Assembly (NCBI GenBank): GCA_025201365.1 | Contig: JAIXMF010000002.1 | Span: 372,001-436,000 of the forward strand | Direction of reading: 5' to 3' | From: Syncephalis plumigaleata | Lineage: Eukaryota; Zoopagomycota; Zoopagomycetes; Zoopagales; Piptocephalidaceae | Length of the DNA: 64,000 bases | Shown: piece by piece, positions 30,201 to 40,200 of the stretch | Numbering within the stretch: position 1 is the stretch's first letter | Layout of the letters: each line of letters begins with the position of its first letter | Notes under the pieces: model-generated | The model's input: the letters and a program-made list of their open reading frames with translations, nothing else | The model's database searches: none | Told to the model about the DNA's origin: nothing | Made by a program: the position numbers and the translations under genes

Positions 30201-32366
30201 CACAAAGCAGCTACCCTACCGCTGTCGGACTCACAGTGCGACGAGCTGGATAGAAGCTGGCTCACGCTAATCAAACGCAAAGCACACATGGCTAGGTCTA
30301 TGCCAAACGTATTGCTATGGGCGCCGCAAGGATTCAATCTGACCAACGTTAGAGACGCTATGGACACTTCCCAAATAGCGGACTTAATGAGGAGGTTGGA
30401 TAGCCCAGGTATGCTAGGTGAATCAGCGAGAGCACAAGAAGAAGCAGCATGCAGTCTTGTCAACAGCATCAGATCGATATACAACAGTTACACGGAAACA
30501 CGCGAAAGAAATAGAGTCTACGCTATTCACCTGGCATACCGACTGCATACGAGGGAGCTGAAGGTGGTACTAGGGGACGAACTCGAACAATCCAAGAGGA
30601 TAGATGATATTCTGGTAGAAGACGCAGCGACTCCAACGACTCGAAGAGACGTTAGAGAAGCAGCGGAGAGGTTCGACCTAGTGGAGATGAAAGACATAGC
30701 ACTGACTGACGGACTCGATACACCCAAGCTAGCGAGCTACAATGCCATCACAAATCGAAATGAAAGGCAGGGAGGCGCACCGAAATGGTACAAGAAGCTG
30801 GAAGAAAGGTGGCCCAAACTTGCATCTAAAGCCAAGAGTATGGCCATAGCAGCTAGACTGGCAGATCGAGAGGAGTACAGTACGCTGCTACCATTCACCG
30901 AGGAAAACCTAGCGGCGAGGTCCACAGACGCGCAAGGCAGGCAGTACAACTGGTCGGAGATCCAAGACAGCGAGACGGTGCTTATATGGACAGATGGATC
31001 AGTCACAAATCCAACTGGCCCAGACAAAGCAGGAGGCTACGCAGCGATAGTTATGAGAGGAAACGCGAAAGTGGCAGTAGCAACGGGAAGGTACGCAGGT
31101 CCACACTGTCACTCAGATATGCTCGAAGCTATGGCGATAGCTCACGCGATAGCATGCGCGCCAAACAGCATAGCAATCAAGATCATGACGGACTCTATGA
31201 CCTCGGTGGCCTGGTGGAAGCAGTATGTCACGGAAGCGGTGCCCTGGTCCAGAGCGAAAAGAAGAGCAACGCCCACATACAAAATATGGGAGTTGATAGC
31301 AGATAGAGTCGCGAGACGAGAAGCAAGCACAGAAATAGAATGGACTAGGGCGCATATAGGCACAGTGGGAAACGAGATGGCAGACATGGAGGCGAAAGCG
31401 GCAGCCGTCACAACAAATCAGGTGCCTAGATGGACACTGAATACAGTGCCAGGAAAGGTCCACCAGTACGATCTGCTGGCGTCAGGGCTGAACACATTGC
31501 TTCCACCACGACAACTGATCAAGAAACAAAGCAAGGCGCGACACGCAAGAACACTCAAGCAGCATATACTCAAGCACCACCCGTCGTTGAGGACCAGATT
31601 GGAGCAAGAGATGAACGTGGTAGCGCAAAGGGACAGAAGTGAAGATGAAAGAGCATTGAGAAGAGCGCAGCACAAGAGGGAGTTCGCGATCAAACTAGCG
31701 ACGGGTCAGTTACCTACCTTAGCTAGACAGCACCTATGGAGCAAGGAAAAATACACTACGGACGTATGCTGTAGGTGTAACAAAGGGGAAAGTGAAAATT
31801 GGAGGCATATAGTCAACTGTGACGTCAACGAGGGGGAAGTGGAAAGAAATGCGAAATTCGAAATATTCCAGGAAGGAATGAGGATTATAAGCAGAATCAA
31901 CAGGGAAAGGGCGGAAAGGTCAATCCACCCTCGACTGGTGAAAGTGGCAGAAACAGCGCACAGAGCCACCCCACTACATCCCCTCCACGATGTAGGCTAC
32001 CTGCTGGGCTGGCCGAGTGAGGAGCTTCAACTAGACATGACGCAAAAGGGTCTAACAAAAGAAGAAAGAACAAGCGTCATACATCATATGTCAACGAAAG
32101 CGTTGGACATCGTATGGAGAAGAATATGGATCCCAAGATGCAAGCAGGTAAAGCGCATCATAGGCACCTGGAAATCCATCAACCAGACCCCAGCGAACCC
32201 CCCAGGCCAACTGACTGGCCCCAGACCCAGCCAGAATGCGGATCGGCCGCATACTGGCTCCTCCCACTCCTCGCCGAGTGAACCTACTTCCTGGGACTCC
32301 ATCAACAAGGCAGTATTCCGAACGGAGTATTACCTCAAGATGGTAGCCCCCTCGTGGAGCCTTTAG
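27273..32366 (+). CDS. LINE ORF2, endonuclease-reverse transcriptase-RNase H
   Basis: 1697 residues. The endonuclease domain occupies about residues 30-250: RIVHWNVTSAANETKL, CIILTETRW, IVAGDFNATP and GSHQPILLEL (EEP-family Asn, Glu, Asp and His positions). The RT domain lies at about 600-900: LRPITLLETMRKLFS, VLMLDVKRAYDSVSW, HPECGLDQGEVNSPTLWLIF and the catalytic AYGAFADDLTLVAED. RNase H follows at about 1230-1370: VLIWTDGSVTNPTGPDKAGG, SDMLEAMAIAHAIA, IMTDSMTSVAWW and ADMEAKAAA. A finger CCRCNKGESENWRHIVNC is near 1490. All catalytic Asp residues are visible. The ORF has no interruption, so the protein may be functional. Upstream of it is an AT-rich 43-base linker; how ORF2 is translated is unknown. 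Confidence 0.95.
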   Translation: MNNTIIPENPNEIIEWPYVGTYSNFHRIRRDGPKKMRIVHWNVTSAANETKLSLILNALEPLDIDCIILTETRWSSALERSIPYRPDIQRRYSVITAGAGDDDTPNYHGVAMLLKKEWTKHIQEIYRVDRRMLGVRMAFRGRGLLIVGLLYPTDQGRRDAGTANNMYNTLKVWLNKAREKRAETIVAGDFNATPQPWIDRSSVRHHALPSTQQEGDAPDFTAPASSRAETQLLEYLLDQRQLIDAWRYRFPDVRQFTNTMIGSTSTSKARLDLFLVSANLLEQVTGVGIENALDTSDDTSYINEGIPGSHQPILLELSTSMMFPQAEDRVTQPRKILNNKSVTETQWSNYSEATDKDWCSMMEEAERFTRTQPNLPHSNMPYISELWNKLSTHLMKCAEDTLPFTTVRKRKPNKPMMLNPTLQVTRKLARILRKGGSDRRIGGEIRRIAAQHPSVELLAESANSHGGIILGEIRRLRTRLHNQYSRARKREVADKIQKAVTARNFNFHTDMKRTLTNILERGKPLQTITVVQTSSHEIEDRPEEVRQRVRDYFIQWMSIRNGTDPMTHPRWRDAYAPMPHVHESIYDNLMDHVSVEELEATLRQLPSAKAPGESGVTNEMLKQASKRIHRIMAAMITTCLQRSDIPQTWKHGKIIPIPKVTDWCGDMAQLRPITLLETMRKLFSISMTKRLQNILEKNHVLRGGNFGFTRGNQATDFVQILRSVMDDSICYKKGLEVLMLDVKRAYDSVSWQSLACSLRRIKVPEEFITLLENIFNSRTASVITAHGQTEAHHPECGLDQGEVNSPTLWLIFYDTLLSKLDESKIGYAMRERQPGTTQKIVAYGAFADDLTLVAEDRDTLQKLADICRSFFELHDIEVNCNKTIHTAKDPLGNSVAESLPKIRLAEGEAGLVQTVAPPTIPFRLLGCWLSLDGKSKEPLRIIHQSVKGLCSIIRRKEISHEIAIYIINSVIIPAITHKAATLPLSDSQCDELDRSWLTLIKRKAHMARSMPNVLLWAPQGFNLTNVRDAMDTSQIADLMRRLDSPGMLGESARAQEEAACSLVNSIRSIYNSYTETRERNRVYAIHLAYRLHTRELKVVLGDELEQSKRIDDILVEDAATPTTRRDVREAAERFDLVEMKDIALTDGLDTPKLASYNAITNRNERQGGAPKWYKKLEERWPKLASKAKSMAIAARLADREEYSTLLPFTEENLAARSTDAQGRQYNWSEIQDSETVLIWTDGSVTNPTGPDKAGGYAAIVMRGNAKVAVATGRYAGPHCHSDMLEAMAIAHAIACAPNSIAIKIMTDSMTSVAWWKQYVTEAVPWSRAKRRATPTYKIWELIADRVARREASTEIEWTRAHIGTVGNEMADMEAKAAAVTTNQVPRWTLNTVPGKVHQYDLLASGLNTLLPPRQLIKKQSKARHARTLKQHILKHHPSLRTRLEQEMNVVAQRDRSEDERALRRAQHKREFAIKLATGQLPTLARQHLWSKEKYTTDVCCRCNKGESENWRHIVNCDVNEGEVERNAKFEIFQEGMRIISRINRERAERSIHPRLVKVAETAHRATPLHPLHDVGYLLGWPSEELQLDMTQKGLTKEERTSVIHHMSTKALDIVWRRIWIPRCKQVKRIIGTWKSINQTPANPPGQLTGPRPSQNADRPHTGSSHSSPSEPTSWDSINKAVFRTEYYLKMVAPSWSL

Positions 32367-32395
32367 GGCCGGCCCACGTAAAGACGTGGCGGCCT
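32367..32395 (+). other. Predicted hairpin directly after the LINE ORF2 stop
   Basis: The sequence pairs CCACGT with ACGTGG around an AAAG loop. Further GG/CC pairs outside it extend the stem, with small bulges. It starts at the base after the TAG stop. LINE 3' UTR hairpins can be recognition signals for their reverse transcriptase; that role here is inference. Confidence 0.55.
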
Positions 32396-32498
32396 AACTC
32401 GAATCATTTTTACACAATAATTTGAGAATGCAGTTAACTTTATTCATTTAATTATTAACAGCAGCGGCCCACTTGCTTTTAAAAATAAAAAATAAAAA

Positions 32499-32517
32499 AT
32501 GTTTGTTATTCGTGCCT
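32499..32517 (+). repeat. Target-site duplication, right copy
   Basis: Exact repeat of 25939-25957, following the A-rich tail of the LINE. Confidence 0.92.
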
Positions 32518-33569
32518 ACTGCATTTCCCTTCCCTTTCCCTTTACTTCTTTACCAATGTTGTCTTCTTTCTTTTAACTACATTCCACTTGTCATTTAAAC
32601 AATACACATATTCTTAGTGTTGACTACCTTCCACTTGACGTTGACTTCTTTCACATACTGTCTTATTCGTGCCAACCTCGTTTCCCTGTCATTTCCCCTA
32701 CCACTAAGCAGCAAGTGCCTTCTTTGTGTCAACTACATTCCACTTGTCAGTAAACAACACACGTCTACTTCCTCTTAACTATATGCTAGTTATTCCTTTT
32801 ACTTTCTCAGTAATACGCGTCTTCTTCGTGTCATTCGTATTCCACTTACTTCCTCTTTCACTTTAACATACACACTCCCTATAGCAGCTATTCTGCCATA
32901 CTATCTCTATGCCGTTTATTTATCTCTTTGTTCTCTTCCTCTTCCTCTATCCTATCTACATGCTCACTTGTCGTTATTATTACTATACCAATAAGCATTG
33001 TTTATTGTTCGTTCTAGTCCTTTGTTTTCTATCACTGTCCTGCTTATTTATCGATGTTTAAGCGTTTACTGTTCTCGTTGTAATATGTACCTTTTACTTT
33101 TACCACTCTTTTCCGTCATCTGTTTGTATGCCACCAATACGTCATGCTTTTATTTGTATTTTTATTTGTTTACTGCCATCTCCATACTCTATTCACATAC
33201 AAGCATACATTGCTTCTTCAAATAAACTGGCATACGTGTTCATGCACCCTTCCTTGTTCATTCCTTGCTCGTTCGTGACAAGTCAGTCATTCTACTAACT
33301 ACTACTTGTTTATTATATTGTTTATCGTGTATTCACTTTGTTCACTCGTTGCTCTCTATGCACTCAATTGTAAGTACTATCATCATAACTTATCTATCAT
33401 ACTAGTTTATTGTTACTTGTAAGTACATGACATGGCAATATCCAACTATACTAGTACACTTGTATCGTCTACCTTATAGAATTGATGATGATAGTTATCG
33501 CTATCAATATAGGATCCATTACTAATACTGAATTGTTATTATTATCATGCTGTGTCAATTGGCATTTCT
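32518..33569. other. Intergenic, pyrimidine-rich, with imperfect ~160-base repeats
   Basis: CT-rich DNA. Motifs recur in the same order about 160 bases apart: TTATTCGTGCC (32506, 32664), a CTTTCCC-type tract, then CAACTACATTCCACTTGTCA (about 32574 and 32731). ATTCCACTT occurs again near 32850. The LINE inserted inside the first unit. No coding sequence is supported. A CT-rich open frame at 32998-33225 is compositional. Confidence 0.5.
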
Positions 33570-33666
33570 ACAGTGATAATGGTGTTAACAATTGTGTTAA
33601 TCTATTTGTTAATAAACTGCAAATGTTAAAGGATAAATGCGCAAATTGGATGGAAAAACACTGTAG
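33570..33666. mobile_element. MITE fragment of the Fanzor-associated family
   Basis: The right part (about 33576-33665: GATAATGGTGTTAACAATTG, AAACTGCAAATGTTAAAGG, then GCGCAAATTGGATGGAAAA and ACACTG-TA) matches the reverse complement of the left part of the MITE at 4250. The opposite side begins TA-CAGTG at about 33568 but lacks the rest of the terminal repeat. It is a short or deleted copy 150 bases upstream of the ICMT start. Confidence 0.7.
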
Positions 33667-33814
33667 TTGATAGCATTAAAAACACGCGACATGATCAAGG
33701 CGATACACGCGCATGTTATCCTAACCACTTAACTATTTCTAGTCTTCCTTTCTACATTACAATCAGTTCTGAATTCCTATTTACCTGTAAACCTGGTGTT
33801 TTCCCTATTAAACA

Positions 33815-34970
33815 ATGCAACAGACAAGGGAAGGTGATAGTGCACACAAAGTAAGCCAGTCATCAAGTGAAAGTACCGTGATGCCGAGTTCTACTAGTTC
33901 GCAAGTAACCCTTAGCAGTACGTCTGCCTCTGTACAGCAACGACCAATTCAAACAACGGTAGATCCAGCTCATCCTCATCACGCTCATTTGACTCAACAT
34001 CCAACAACTGCAACGACTAAACCTGTGGAATTCACCTCAAATATATCGTTAAATACCGACAACAATGCTGCAGACCAATGGCCTGTGCTCAGTGATGGAT
34101 TTCTAGATGGAGAACATTCCCCGCAGAATGTAGCATTCTATAGCTTTTGTTTAGGTGCCTTGTTTATGATGTTTATAGGATTTATCGTTTGTTCCATACT
34201 TCCTAGACAGCTCAGTGTTTATTTGGCTACACTAATGCTCTTTCACTTTATGGAATATTTCGCCACCGCACTATGGAATACATCCAAGGTTAATCTCGAT
34301 TGTAAGTCGCTTCTATACTGACATATCACTAGGAGATATCTGCTTATCAATGGCTAATGATATATACGCGTATAGCATTCCTCATTGATCATAGTACGGC
34401 GTATCATGTTGCCAATGGTGCAGGCATACTAGAATTTGTCATAGAATGGCTGTTGACACCGGAATGGAAACATATTGGCTGGTGGACGATAGCAGGTAGG
34501 TATACAGCAACATAGCAGATATTAATATAGCTAGTTAACACGACGATCAATAGGATTTCTACTAGTAGTTATCGGACAAGTGGCACGTACACTCGCCATG
34601 GCTACAGCGGGCAGATCGTTTAATCATCAGGTTCAGTCTCGACGTCGATTAGATCATCAACTTATTACCTGGGGTATTTATAGGTACAGTTATAGATGAT
34701 ATACCAATCTATATAGCAGTAATACTAAACTACGCGACATACAGTTGGATGCGTCATCCATCGTATTTCGGTTTCTACTTTTGGGCTTTAGGCACTCAGT
34801 TGATGCTGGCTAATCCATTTTCGTTTGTAGCATTTCTATTCGTATTACATCGATTCTTTGCTGATCGAATTGCCTTTGAGGAGCGAGCATTGCTACGATT
34901 CTTTGGACAAGACTATTACGAGTATAAGCAACGAGTTGGCACAATGATACCATTTATTTATGGTTGCTAA
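33815..34970 (+). CDS. STE14: Protein-S-isoprenylcysteine O-methyltransferase (ICMT)
   Basis: ICMT methylates the C-terminal prenyl-cysteine of CaaX proteins such as Ras and fungal pheromones, in the ER membrane, using S-adenosylmethionine. The ATG at 33815 begins a Ser/Thr/Gln-rich N-terminus of ~95 residues, longer than usual. Membrane helices follow (FYSFCLGALFMMFIGFIVC; LATLMLFHFMEYFATALW). After introns come HSTAYHVANGAGILEFVIEW, GQVARTLAMATAGRSFNHQV and the core signature HQLITWGIYSWMRHPSYFGF, then FYFWALGTQLMLANPFSF. The C-terminal RIAFEERALLRFFGQDYYEY ends KQRVGTMIPFIYGC. These include the family's RHPSYFG and EE..L..FFG..Y motifs. Introns near 34303-34375, 34498-34553 and 34682-34745. 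No frame breaks. Confidence 0.95.
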
Positions 34971-35223
34971 TGAGGTTGATTTTATTAATGCTTACCTAAC
35001 AGTATATATCTATATAGACTATCATTTACTCTCTATTGCCTTTCTCTCTAATGAATATTAGCTGATATTTTATTATAATAAATTGATTACTTTTTACTAT
35101 TTTATTAATCAATCATTAAGTAATGAATGTATACAAATGTCAAAATACTCGTTTATTATTAATAGTCATATCCTTTTTACTATATCGTTTCAGTCATTAC
35201 AATCAAAGTTGATCAGGTACGCA

Positions 35224-36423
35224 TCATACATGTTGATGTTTCTGTTGGAATGCCTTCATAAAACTAGCCAATGCTTCCACCGCCTCGAATGGAAGTGAAT
35301 TGTAAAGGGAGGCACGTATACCACCTACCGAACGATGTCCCTTGAGTTGTACCATATGAGCAGCATCGGCTTCCTTTAGGAAAGCCGTTTCAAGCTCGTC
35401 ATTTGCCAGTCGGAATGTGATATTCATACGTGATCGATCGGCATCCACGGTACCTTGATAGAATCCTTGAGAGGCATCGATCAACTCGTAGATAATACGT
35501 GATTTCTTGATGGCCTGCTCCTCCATCTTGTCAACACCACCTTGCTCTAGTATATAGTCCGTGGTCAATGCCGTGATATACGTCGAGAACATGGGCGGTG
35601 TATTGTAGAGCGAGCCATGCTTAGCGGCGAGTGCCCAGTCAAGCATAAGTGGAATGGTGTGAGGAGCAGGGAATCCCGTATTACTGGCGGGGATGGGTGC
35701 ACGTACAAGTAGATCATCACGAATGATGATTACAGTCAGACCGGAGGCACCAATGTTCTTTTGCGCACCGGCATAAATGACACCGTAACGAGAGACATCG
35801 ACTGCACGCGACATGATGTTGGAACTCATATCACACACTATTGGCACGCTAGATGGTAGATCAGTTGGTGGCTCGTCCACTTCAATGCCGTGTACCGTCT
35901 CATTGGCACAATAGTAGAAGTAGGCGGCATTCGGACCGCTTAGTTGCCAGGTGTCGCGTGGAGGTACACGACGATACTTGCCGTCACTCAATGATTGACG
36001 ACCATCGGCTACGATATTTACTCGCATGCCCAGATCACTCGCTTCTTTGGCGGCTTTCTCTGACCACGAGCCGGTGATTAGATAGTCGGCCACCGGTGTT
36101 ACGTCTTCACTATTGCTATTAGGATGACGAGCATGATAGGCTGCCATTAAATTGTAGACTATCGCGGAAAACTGAAGTGAACCACCACCTTGCATAAAGA
36201 GCACCTTGTAATTATCGGGTACATTCATTAAACGACGTACATTAGACTCTAGTCGATCCTGCAACTCTTGGAACACCTTGGTACGATGAGATATCTCTAG
36301 GATAGACATGCCAGTACCGGCATAGTTGAGCATTTCCGCTTGAGCTCGTTCTAACACAGAGCGTGGCAATACTGACGGACCAGCTCCGAAATTCCATACG
36401 TGTGGTGCATTTGACTGAGCCAT
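35224..36423 (-). CDS. SER1: Phosphoserine aminotransferase
   Basis: This PLP enzyme converts 3-phosphohydroxypyruvate to phosphoserine in serine biosynthesis. It is a single 399-residue ORF without introns, unusual among its intron-rich neighbours. Motifs: VWNFGAGPSVLPRSVLERAQ, GTGMSILEISHRT, VLFMQGGGSLQFSAIVYNL, DYLITGSWSEKAAKEASDLG, VPIVCDMSSNIMSRAVDVSR and the PLP lysine region VIYAGAQKNIGASGLTVIII. The C-terminus has LKGHRSVGGIRASLYNSLPF. Length and motif order match the family closely. It is convergent with ICMT (253 bases apart) and divergent from muskelin. Confidence 0.97.
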   Translation of the reverse strand: MAQSNAPHVWNFGAGPSVLPRSVLERAQAEMLNYAGTGMSILEISHRTKVFQELQDRLESNVRRLMNVPDNYKVLFMQGGGSLQFSAIVYNLMAAYHARHPNSNSEDVTPVADYLITGSWSEKAAKEASDLGMRVNIVADGRQSLSDGKYRRVPPRDTWQLSGPNAAYFYYCANETVHGIEVDEPPTDLPSSVPIVCDMSSNIMSRAVDVSRYGVIYAGAQKNIGASGLTVIIIRDDLLVRAPIPASNTGFPAPHTIPLMLDWALAAKHGSLYNTPPMFSTYITALTTDYILEQGGVDKMEEQAIKKSRIIYELIDASQGFYQGTVDADRSRMNITFRLANDELETAFLKEADAAHMVQLKGHRSVGGIRASLYNSLPFEAVEALASFMKAFQQKHQHV

Positions 36424-37222
36424 AATAATAAGTAGTTTGTAGCAGGAGATAAACTAGTCAATATACTATTAGAATTGAACAACTATTGATATAGAAAGAA
36501 AGTAAGCAAGAAACAATGAAGGAAAGAAAACAAGAAGACGAGACGAGACGAGACAAGACGAGAAAGTGTTTCTCACTAGACTGACTGACTGAAGCACAGT
36601 CATCTTGCCATTGATGAACGACTACGACGACGACAACTAGCAATCTCGGATAAGATGTTGACGATAATCAATCAATGAGCGAGATGACGAATCATCATCA
36701 CCATTTGATGATTTATTAACTAAATTTGACTCGAATCATATTGACTCGTTCCTTATCATCCTTTCATCAATTATTGACTAATTGATACACGTGTTTACCA
36801 CCTGAACGACCACCATTATCATAATATTCAGTAATAATATTGATCTCAATAATCATCCTACACTCATTAGGATGATGACGACAACAATAGGGTGAGTCTG
36901 TAATAAACTGATTAGACATCACATTTGCCACCCTGTGAACGCGTATTGTTCCTCTAACTTGTTCTCTATTCACCTTGTAACCAATTACTTACTTATTTGC
37001 TACTACTGCTACTGTTACTGCTACTGTACACCTTGTGTAGGCTATCCGTTTATTGATTCTGTTCCCATTCCTATTGCTACATAGAACATACAACGTGAAA
37101 CGTTTATTATCCATATTATACTTGTTAGTTAAAGCGTTACTATTCATTCTAGCAAGTATAAATGTCTAGCTAGGTGAGACAATCTACGAATAGCTTGTAT
37201 CACTTGTTAGGAAATAGCCAAC
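36424..37222. other. Divergent intergenic region
   Basis: Spacer between the leftward SER1 and the rightward muskelin gene. It contains GAGAC/GAC-rich simple sequence (36535-36560) and a CTACTG repeat (about 37002-37028). A leftward open frame at 36767-36973 has no recognised domain. Confidence 0.45.
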
Positions 37223-40200
37223 ATGGTCGAGAAACGTCCGTGGTCGTTGGCTCATCGCTTACCGCAACTACCGTCAACGTCATTGGTACGCTTACCCTAC
37301 AGTATCGATGACGTATCCGATTACTCGCTAGAGCATAGACCTGAGAATATCATGCTAAACGATACGAACAATGAAGCATCTCGTTGGTCGACTTTTGCAC
37401 CTAGACAACGAATGCACAGTCAACCATGTCCCGATCTAAATGATCGATCTACGAGACATGTATCCAGTGGCTCAATTAGTTATCGTCGTAATAGTCCTCC
37501 TATACAACATGATATTGATACAACAGGATCGGCCATAATGTCGTCTTCCTCTAGTGAAGATGAAGATGATCATATTACTAGTCATACTGTAGAATCAGAA
37601 TCACTCTTACCTGCTACAATAGCATCATCTACTGCTACAGGTTCAATAGCCAATGGTGTTACACCCATCAACGATGAACACGACAAGGTACCAAATATCA
37701 ATCTACTTCAAAGTGTTTCAGAGAACCAGCAATATATTACACTACGCTTGAATCGACCAGCTATAGTCTGTATCCTTTATTCTATCATCATCATCATCGA
37801 TCTATCGATGTACTAGATATCACATTTGAATGGTAATAGTAGTAGGGTTACAACCTTAATTATTCCCATTTATAGGTTCAATTACATTTGGCAAATATAA
37901 AAAAGGTAATCTGCTAAATTGACTCTTGTCTATTGTACACTAACCATGAACAAGCCACTCTTTCCTCTTCTAATAATCATCATCATTCCTCTACTACACC
38001 ATCTGCCATTCCATTATCGAATCATGCTAATGAATCATTCCTCGATCTATCTAATGATTCTAATGATTTTACAATATACAACTCGGATGACTACGATGAC
38101 TCGGATGATGCACCCGATGAATCTATTAATATGCCAATGTCACCTAATACAACAACGCCATTACAAAATCTACTTCGATCACTACGTGTACTCAATTCTA
38201 CCACCAATCTTGTGCCTATAATCAACTCGTTAAACAACTCGCTAACAAATCAACCGAATCGTCGACAACAACGTCAACAACAACGTCGACGTCTACGACA
38301 CCGACAAACTAATGCGCAACATCGACGTGATAATCGACGAAATGGCTTCATATTGGCGGGCAACAATGTTCCTGCAAATATCGACACGGACCTTGATGCC
38401 ATTTGGCGTATATCCACTAATACTAATACTAATAACAATAATAACAATAACAATAACAACACTACTACTATAACATCATCGGGTACTGATACTGATACAC
38501 TGGATCCTATTGACTATCTAATGCCACCTATAACTAATCATGTATTACAATCACCTTTTGATTTCTCTTCTCCATCACATAATGTTTCGTCACCTGCATC
38601 ATCAATGCCATCGGATACTACCTCGCCTATATCGTCACCTAAATTAGAACATGTGTGTAATATGCGGGAATTTCGTGTTTACGGTGGACCTACTCGTGAC
38701 TATATGCCATTACTATTACATGATGGTAAGTATAATTGTTATGTAATCATTACTTTATACTTATCACATACACTCGTTAGGTTTACGTAATGATACTACA
38801 CCGGAAACGTTTAGACTCCGTTATCGTATTCGTGTAGGACGAGATAATAGTCATGATGATGATAATGGTGATGGTGGTGGTGATCTATTGAATGAGTCGG
38901 CTGCTGCCTATCTTCTACCATGCGAGTATATTCGTATTGAACCTGCATCGGCATGGGGTCAAAGTGCCAATATAAGCATTTGGTATGTGGAGTTGCATGG
39001 TATTGATGATCCGGAATATATACAATCAGCTCGTTATCTTTATAAACAGGTTAGTCATTGTGTCTATTTTCATCTAGTATGAATAGATTGTGAATCTAAA
39101 CAACATTGTAGGCATGTGAAGAGGAGGCTACTCGTATTTGTTTGAGATATTTACAGAAACGAGGATTTAAACGATCATTCGATACGTTAATGGCGGAATC
39201 TACCATTGCCATAGGTGAACCTGATTTTTCGGAATTCTATAAGACAATGGTGAATAACAAAAGGACATTGACATGTTGAAATGATATTCATTAATCTCAC
39301 TAACTATCAATATAACTATAGGTGAATCAAGGTGACTGGTTAAAGGCTGAGACTATACTAAACGATCTATTGGCGAAACAACAATCCAAACAATTACCGG
39401 TTGCTTATCACGCAGAATGGACGTGTCTCTACGAGGATCAAACAGGTAAATATCGGCATATCTACCTATACATGTACATGTATAATTGAACAATGTAATG
39501 ATGGTAATAGATAGCAAAATACCATGTGCTCGAGGTGGACATCAAATGTGTATTGATGCTAAAGTAAGTTACTTGTTATTTTTATTATATTTTATTACAC
39601 CTATTAACATATACATGATGTAATATAAAAGCGTCGATTGATCTATTTATTTGGAGGTTGGAATGGCACAGAGAATCTTAATGATCTATGGTATTATAAC
39701 ATAGAAGTTGGTGAATGGACGCTCATCCATCGACATACGTCAGAGTAAGTTACTATTTCGTGATAATATCATTATAGTCGAGTAGCATATTAATAGATGA
39801 TATATATACAGCTATAATGGACCACCTCCTTCATCATGTCATCAAATGTCCTATGATACGATAGAGGAAGAGTTGTACGTATTTGGACGATTTGTCGAAC
39901 GGAAACCGCCAATTACTGAATCAGATGTTCGACCCGTACTCTATGCATTCAATACACGATCAGGCTTGTGGCGTCGTGTTCAAAGGGATACACAGGTAAT
40001 GAATATGTACAAATGAGTAATTAGTGAATGAGTACACTAATAGTATGAATGTGTAGGCAGCAGGTGGACCTCCATTGCTTTATGACCATCAAATGATTAT
40101 TGATTCCGATGCTCGTATGCTCTACATATCTGGTGGTCGTATTATACGTGCTCCAACTAGTAGTAAGTTGCCGATGTACGCCGGTCTATACGCGTATGAT

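Larger units (their letters stand above)
25958..32498 (+). mobile_element. Non-LTR retrotransposon (LINE), apparently full length, EN-RT-RNase H type
   Basis: A 6.5 kb element with two intact ORFs (26030-27229 and 27273-32366), a short 5' leader and a ~130-base 3' UTR. The tail is A-rich (AAAAATAAAAAATAAAAA), flanked by perfect 19-base target duplications. Domain order is gag-like with CCHC knuckle, apurinic endonuclease, reverse transcriptase, RNase H and a C-terminal CCHC-like finger. This is the layout of the fungal Tad1 group and other I-superfamily LINEs; the clade is inferred. Exact duplications and uninterrupted ORFs indicate a recent insertion. Codon choice (AGA/AGG for Arg, ATA for Ile) differs from neighbouring host genes, which favour CGT and ATT. 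Confidence 0.95.

Noticed and set aside
32998-33225. Rightward open frame rich in Tyr, Leu, Ser and Cys
   Set aside because: Explained by CT-rich composition; it does not start with ATG and resembles no protein.
36767-36973. Leftward open frame of 68 residues (contains GGRSGGKHVYQL)
   Set aside because: No recognised family, no clear upstream exon and no initiation context; it might be a small gene but cannot be supported.
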